Source of the DNA: Bemisia tabaci | Taxonomy: Eukaryota > Arthropoda > Insecta > Hemiptera > Aleyrodidae | Direction: 5' to 3' | Assembly: GCF_918797505.1 (NCBI RefSeq) | Contig: NC_092800.1 | Location: 26,861,577 to 26,925,576 of the forward strand | Length of the DNA stretch: 64,000 nt | In this document: one piece after another, positions 58,748 through 64,000 of the stretch | Numbering within the stretch: position 1 is the stretch's first letter | How the letters are laid out: each line of letters starts with the position of its first letter | Program-made: the position numbers and the translations under genes | Notes under the pieces: generated by a model | Databases searched by the model: none | Seen by the model: only the letters and a program-made list of their open reading frames with translations | What the model was told of the DNA's origin: nothing

Positions 58748-59924
58748 TGTTCGGTTTCACCTACAAAATAATAATCATTAGAAATCCAATCACAGTGACG
58801 AACAAAATTAATAATCATTAGAAATTCAATCACAGTGATGATCCCGGGAGCAAAAAGCTCCGCTGAATTCCATTGGCCCCAGCCTCAGAATGAACGCGAG
58901 GCAGCGCACCAATCACGAGCCGCGCGCGGGCGCGAAATTCAAAACGTCCAAAACTTAGTCTCCACAGCGCCCGCCAAGTTCAATCTCGCCTAGCGGTGCT
59001 CCCGCGAAGTTCAAACTCGCATAGCGGTACTCCCGCCAATTTCTCACACAGCGCTCGCGTCGACCAATCACAGCCAAGCTCGCGGCAACGCTCTCTCACG
59101 CGACCGGTATAAATACTGGGACGCTGCGCTCCCAAATCACTTCTAAGTGATGCGCCGTCCGATCAACACCCAGTCTCCAGATCCAGCCAAGCAGCGGAGC
59201 AAGCTAATCAAGACCCAGGAAACCAAGACTCAACCAAGTTCAAGCAGCAGCCAGAAAGGAAACCCGAACCCAAGTCAAGAATCGAGTTCCTCGAGCAAGG
59301 TCAAGGAGCGAATTTGGCGAGCAAGCTGAATCAACCCATCTATAGCGATCGGAGCGGCTAATCTCTCAGGGTCATCACGAAATCAACTTTATATTCCACT
59401 TTTGGCAGTCCTATCTAAATTCACCCAGGAAAAATTTCAAGACATCTCTAACTAAATTCACGTTTGTATCAAATCCTCCTACCGGAGAAGCCGATTCATA
59501 TGAATCCGGAGTAAAAGTAAGTGCAATAGCACAGAGAGCAGTATTCAAAATTTCAAGTCCTTCTGACTTTCCTGCGCAAAGCAGAAGCCGGCGCATTACG
59601 TGCCTGGTGGCCCTTTAGGTCTCCTACCCATGGTAGTAGCCGGCTCACTTTGAGCCTGTAAAAATAAAATCACCTAGGACAGGATCCTTCTGATCAATAA
59701 AAAATAGTCTCTCACTTGAAACCTTCATATATTATTCCATTTTCTCTTTCTATCGATCCTTTCATTCGTTCTCTCGGTACAATCACCTCCAACCTTTTAG
59801 GTCTAGCACATGTTTCTTCACCACTTTTGAGCCGTCATCCCACATTCTTTGGTCCCTCGGAAACTTATCACTTTTGGCTACACTCATTTTTTCTGGTATT
59901 TTTTTGACCCGCTCAATCCTTACA
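58748..59924 (+). repeat. 3' LTR of the BEL/Pao element
   Basis: Preceded by the polypurine tract ACGGGGGAGTA. The TATA box is at 59108-59115. It carries the same 60-codon open frame (59147-59329) as the 5' LTR. Confidence 0.9.
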
Positions 59925-60012
59925 CTACCAACCAACCAACGGAGGAAATGTGAAATGTGAACGGATGAATGTATATCGGTTAAAATTTGGCGATTTTTGA
60001 ATGTTCATTCAG

Positions 60013-60036
60013 CGTTTTTCCTTAACACGGCAGAAT
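60013..60036. mobile_element. Solitary CTGCCGTG-family MITE end
   Basis: CGTTTTTCCTTAACACGGCAG is one terminus of the family. No partner end is nearby. Confidence 0.55.
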
Positions 60037-60067
60037 AAAGGTCAATGCTCGATAAAAATTTCAAGAT

Positions 60068-60170
60068 TTATAGAACTACATCTTAGGTAAACTTCCTGTC
60101 AAATTGAAAACGAAAATAGAACTACATCTTAGGTAACCTTCCTGTCAAATTGAAAACGAAAATAAAGCTA
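60068..60170. repeat. Tandem duplication of ~46 bp
   Basis: Two copies of AGAACTACATCTTAGGTAAM followed by CTTCCTGTCAAATTGAAAAC lie in a row. Confidence 0.85.
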
Positions 60171-61264
60171 CATTCAAAAGCAACAGAGCACCACGTCCAC
60201 GTCAATCTAGACCGCCCCGCCCGCCCCCACCGATCCTGTCTGCCGACGCATTAATATCGGTTTAAATGCATTCGTTTCATTTCGCATTCCTCTCATAGCC
60301 GGTTCCCGATGGACGGAAAAATCACTCTCCCTCTCCGCAGATTGCGAAATCGAGAGCGTGTTTACACGGGAACACAGCACTTCGCAGCGAGGAGTATTGG
60401 ATCTCGCGTCGGGAGTGGGGAAATATTTTCATTTAGCGTGAGTGACGGACACGAAATCAATTTTCATTAGCTTCGGATGAGATGATATGCAAAGGCAATC
60501 TCTGAAAAACCGTCGCACAGTGGATCGAATCAATAGGAAAAGTCGGACAAAATTTGAAAACTTTATACGCTTATAACCCCGTTCGAATAAAACGTTGAGG
60601 TTCTAAGAGTGGTTTTATTGATTTCCTCGTGGAATTTTCTTCAAGAAACACCCCTAGAGGTTTGAAATGTGACAAAATGAACATGAAAATTTGCGGTTTC
60701 AGTCAAAAATTATTTGTCCGACCTCTTTGATTGACTCTATCCTCTGTGCGTCGATGCTGGATTAATCGGGACCGAGTGGATTCTATCGTAAAACGTCCGC
60801 CTGGCGTCGCCGTTGAGTTGTCCGATTCCATTCCGTGCGTTTTTTGCGATATATCGATTTATCTGTCATTCAAACCGATGGAAAAGGATTGATAGATAGG
60901 GTGTTTGCATTAAACGCCTTAAAAATCGATTCTTTTCAATAGCTTCAAATGGGGAGATATCGAGAATCGATCATTCACGCCTCACCACTGGTTCTATGAC
61001 GCCTGCCTGCACATTGCATCGGTATTCGAATCGTGAAATTGGACAGCGTTGAGCAGAAAGAACGTATCTACAATTAAAGGAGAATTTTAATATACGAAGC
61101 CGCTCAATGATATGAAGCTCGTTAATTCGAAAAGCTTGATAATTCGAGTGCAATCCCGATCATTTTGGAAACATTTTGAAAAAATTTAATGTAATTCTCC
61201 CTCCCCCTTTCTTCGGTAGTTCGAAATTTTTGGCAGCTGGACAGCGCGCTAATCACCTATAAAA

Positions 61265-61503
61265 CTCTGCCGTGCCGAGGAAAAATGCCGCATATATATG
61301 TATGTCACCATATGTTTCTCTCAGTAATAACACGAATTCATTGGAAAAGTTGTGGCTATTTTTCTTCAAATTTTTTAGACAATTCTGATCAAAATTCAAT
61401 CTAAAATATCTAAAAATTGCAAGGAAAAATATGCACAACTTTCCTAAAAAATACATATTTTTTAGGGGGGGGGGAGGGGGGCAACTATAGAATGTCCATA
61501 CGA
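61265..61503. mobile_element. Degenerate CTGCCGTG-family MITE
   Basis: The left end CTCTGCCGTGCCGAGGAAAA is clear; the right end is replaced by a G-run (61463-61480) and unrelated sequence. Confidence 0.5.
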
Positions 61504-61567
61504 TCATAAGTTTATACGTTCATATTATAAAATAAATATCTCCAAGAAATGGAAAGAACAATTCAAT

Positions 61568-61815
61568 CAGTGAGAACGAAAACACACCAACTCGGAAAAA
61601 TTAAAATAATCAAGACACTCACAAAACTGCAAAATAGGTGGAGAAGTTAGTTTAATAAAAAGATTTTGGCTGCCGAGAGACAAGCACTTATGGACACTTT
61701 AAAGGTCCAAGTTGGACAGATGCGCTAACTTCAATGACCTTCGTGTAAATTAACTGTCTTTAATGGAAATTGAGCATTTTCGAGTTACCGAGTTGGTGTG
61801 TTTTCGTTTTCACTG
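61568..61815. mobile_element. CAGTGAGAACGAAAACACAC MITE
   Basis: The ends CAGTGAGAACGAAAACACAC and GTGTGTTTTCGTTTTCACTG are inverted. ATTCAAT flanks both sides (61561-61567 and 61816-61822), a 7-bp duplication by eye. 248 bp, non-coding. Confidence 0.8.
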
Positions 61816-61822
61816 ATTCAAT

Positions 61823-62427
61823 GGGCCTGTTGCATGCAAGAGATACAGCCGTGCGAATAGACTTTTAGAGGTTAAATGACACGAAAATTACGATGGTCAC
61901 TTTTAAAAAGTCTGAAATACACTCCTTACTGCGCAATTTGCGTTGTTAGAAACGCGCTTTTTCAAATTTCCCGCGTCTGGGGGCAGTTTTCTAACGGAAA
62001 AAATTAACGGAAACTCGCGGCTATTTCCGGTCAACTAAAACTGACAACATAACCTAAAAATTGGAGCTCGTGATAACGTGAAATGAAATGTAGAAGAATT
62101 GCGTTGGATATTTAAAAGTTAATCGATTTGGTTACCTCATAAAGGACCACTGTAAGAGATCACGTCGGATTTGTAAACAAACTGAAGGAAAAAATAACAA
62201 CAACAACAACGACTCCGGAAATCACCGAGCCCGCCGTTTGCTCGTTTCCGGTGATTAGAAAACTGCCCCCAGACGCGGGAAATTTGAAAAAGCGCGTTCC
62301 TAGCAACGCAAATTGCGCAGTAAGGAGTGTATTTCAGACTTTTTCAATGTGACCATCGTAATTTTCGTGCCATTTAACCTCTAAAAAGTCTATTCGCGCG
62401 GCTGTATCTCTTGCATGCAACAGGCCC
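61823..62427. mobile_element. GGGCCTGTTGCATGCAAGAG long-TIR element
   Basis: Arms of about 180 bp are inverted copies, from GGGCCTGTTGCATGCAAGAG to CTCTTGCATGCAACAGGCCC, with a middle of about 230 bp. About 605 bp, non-coding. The target duplication is not clear. It ends 54 bp before exon D, so it lies close to the branch-point zone of that intron. Confidence 0.85.
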
Positions 62428-62481
62428 ATTGTTTCGATTGTTTGGCATGAAATTTAATTGGATGTTTAATCTTGTTTCCAG

Positions 62482-62704
62482 GTACCATTTATCTGAAATT
62501 TTAGCAACAATTGTAAACGAATACACGGATTGGGAGAGGCCGGTCCAGCATCCTGTAAATATTAGAGACGAAACTTTAGAAGCTTTATCGGACGCTCAAG
62601 TTGTGGCCCCAGTCGTGAACACGGCCGATCTTCACTCAATAGCGCGTCGAAACTCCTACCTCTACGTGTTCGACTATCAAACCAAGTACGGCGATTACCA
62701 ACAG
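62482..62704 (+). CDS. Neuroligin, internal exon D
   Basis: The acceptor CTTGTTTCCAG ends at 62481, and the donor GTATGT starts at 62705. One base completes the Arg codon from exon C, then YHLSEILATIVNEYTDWERP, VQHPVNIRDETLEALSDAQV and VAPVVNTADLHS follow, ending in YVFDYQTKYGDYQQ. EYTDW, the RDxTLEALxDAQVVAP block and the YVFDYQT block are typical of insect neuroligin ectodomains. Length 223 bp, ending in phase 0. The next exon, expected to carry the conserved HGEELPY-like block, is not visible before the window ends. Composition is less GC-rich than in exons A-C. Confidence 0.93.
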
Positions 62705-64000
62705 GTATGTCGATTATAATAACTCTAAAAATGTAGAATCAAGCACCAGAATTCGATTCAGGCCCGCCACATCCCATCTCGGGCCCTGGTACCAGTTTTA
62801 AAGTCCGGGCCCCAAACACGGAGGGGGGGGGGTGTCCGAGGGGCATCCCCTGAGAAATTTTAGAACTTATACGACTAATCGGACGCATTTTGAAGCTTCC
62901 ATAAAGAATTTTTCCATCAATTTCTGCGGAATAATTATGTTTTTTTTTCTACTTTCAGCACAAAATACTTGCGAATTGTTGCATGGAGTTTGCATGCAAT
63001 TTAAATGGAGATAGCCCCCATGCACGCTGGGCTTGTCGATTTCCTCTGAAATTTTTTCATTGGTGTATGCATAGCTGAAGTGCGCTCCAGCTAGAATTGT
63101 ATTTACAAATGGGTGGTTTTTCTACGAGGATTTAAAATAAACAAATGGCACGGAATATAACAAAAGAATATGAACTATGCAAAACGATAATCTGGGTATC
63201 GGAACTTGGCTAATTTGAAAACGCCATCAAATGCGGCGTGATACCTCAAGCATTCCGGAGAGTTCAAATAGTTGTATCATTGCGCCTTAGAAATGCGACG
63301 GAAAATTACAATTGAAATAGCCTTCATGCACGCTGCCCTTTTCGATTTCCGTTAACATTTTTGCAGTCATGAATGCACTTAAGTGCGCTTCAGCTAGAAT
63401 TGTATTTAGCAAATGGGTGGTTTTTATAGGAGGATTATAATTAAACAAGTGGTTAGAAATGGAAACAAAATAATATGAACTATGCTAAACGATTATCAAC
63501 GATCCGATAACGGAACTTGGCTGTTTTGTAAACGCCTTCAAATGAGGCGTGATACCTCACGCATTCCGGAGAGTTCAAATAGTTGTATCATTGCGCCGTA
63601 TGAATGTGACGGAAGATTTAAATGGAAAAAGCCTTCATGCAGGCCCGCCACATCCCATCTCGGGCCATGGTACCAGTTTTAAGGCCCAGGCCCCAAGCAC
63701 GTAGGGGGGGGGGGGGGGTCGAGGGGCATCCCCCGAGAAATTTTAGATTTTATTCGACTAATCGGACGCATTTTGAAGCTTCCATAAAGAATTTTTCCAT
63801 CAATTTCTGCGGAATAATTATGGTTTTTTTCCTACTTTCAGCACAAAATACTTGCGAATTGTTGCATTCAAAACATCTGGATTTTTTTTTTTTTTTTTTT
63901 GGGGGGGGGGCATATGATACAATTTTCAGTTCTAAGAGGGCCAGGCCTCCCTGGACTCCACCTTCGTTTGTCTAGGGCAAGGGAGTTGATCCATGAGCCA
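62705..64000. repeat. Compound tandem repeats after exon D
   Basis: A ~220-bp segment with GCCCGCCACATCCCATCTCG, a G-run and TAATCGGACGCATTTTGAAG occurs at about 62760-62980 and again at 63640-63860. Between them a ~320-bp segment with TGAAGTGCGCTCCAGCTAGA and ACCTCAAGCATTCCGGAGAG is repeated twice (about 62990-63300 and 63310-63610). No exon is visible. G- and T-runs at 63703 and 63880-63910 may be assembly-sensitive. Confidence 0.8.

Larger units (their letters stand above)
51189..59924 (+). mobile_element. BEL/Pao LTR retrotransposon, defective
   Basis: Two LTRs of 1184 bp (51189-52372) and 1177 bp (58748-59924) start TGTTCGG and end CTTACA. CTACC is duplicated on both sides (51184-51188 and 59925-59929), the 5-bp duplication usual for BEL/Pao. 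The interior encodes gag with DUF1759 and a zinc knuckle, a DUF1758 protease, reverse transcriptase, RNase H and integrase in the BEL order. It is broken by a nested LTR element at 53642, a frameshift near 55318, another near 58550 and a deletion near 58613. The LTRs differ at few positions, mainly a short 5' duplication and small indels, so the insertion is fairly young. It lies in the same orientation as the neuroligin gene. Confidence 0.95.
50030..62481 (+). other. Neuroligin intron between exons C and D (12.5 kb)
   Basis: Phase-2 intron carrying the BEL/Pao element and several MITEs. Stretches without any recognised feature are 50905-51180, 60185-61260 and 61504-61560. Confidence 0.8.

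Overview
The window looks like animal, most likely insect, genomic DNA. Coding exons are sparse and GC-rich with GT-AG introns, the rest is AT-rich and packed with DNA-transposon MITEs, foldback elements, LINE fragments and a BEL/Pao retrotransposon, and there are no bacterial-style operons. From memory, several repeat families resemble those of a sap-sucking hemipteran such as a whitefly. This species guess is weak and was not checked by any search.

Only one host gene is supported: a neuroligin (cholinesterase-like adhesion receptor) on the + strand. Four consecutive internal exons are visible at 33993-34190, 44324-44599, 49741-50029 and 62482-62704. They join in frame (intron phases 1, 1, 2; the last exon ends in phase 0) and code for about 328 residues of the extracellular domain. 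The 5' exons, the rest of the esterase-like domain, the transmembrane segment and the tail lie outside the window. The exon carrying the esterase 'nucleophile elbow' has GHGTG, with no serine, as expected of a neuroligin.

Region by region: (1) 1-32575 is dominated by a giant inverted duplication. The left arm, 1-13314, is the reverse complement of 19348-32575. The spacer of about 6 kb contains a 500-N gap, a hAT-like MITE, a defective LTR element with identical LTRs, and a hairpin repeat. The arms differ by clean insertions (hAT, TA-target, CACTG and LINE elements), so they have independent histories. Whether this is a true palindrome or two haplotypes joined head to head cannot be decided from the sequence alone. 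(2) 32576-44323 holds exon A and a long intron with nested CACTG-type MITEs, a 5S-rRNA-like fragment and a 2.4-kb foldback element built of ~170-bp tandem units. (3) 44324-50029 holds exons B and C. Between them are tandem copies of the exon C splice acceptor and a 3.6-kb foldback element whose arms are 130-bp tandem arrays. (4) 50030-62481 is an intron hosting a BEL/Pao element with 5-bp target duplication, itself broken by a miniature LTR element, a frameshift and a C-terminal deletion. (5) 62482-64000 holds exon D followed by tandem repeats.

No operon, defence system, CRISPR array or secondary-metabolite cluster is present. The most notable signals are the giant inverted duplication, the tandem decoy splice acceptors in the neuroligin intron, the nested transposon history readable from intact target duplications, and the foldback elements made of tandem arrays.
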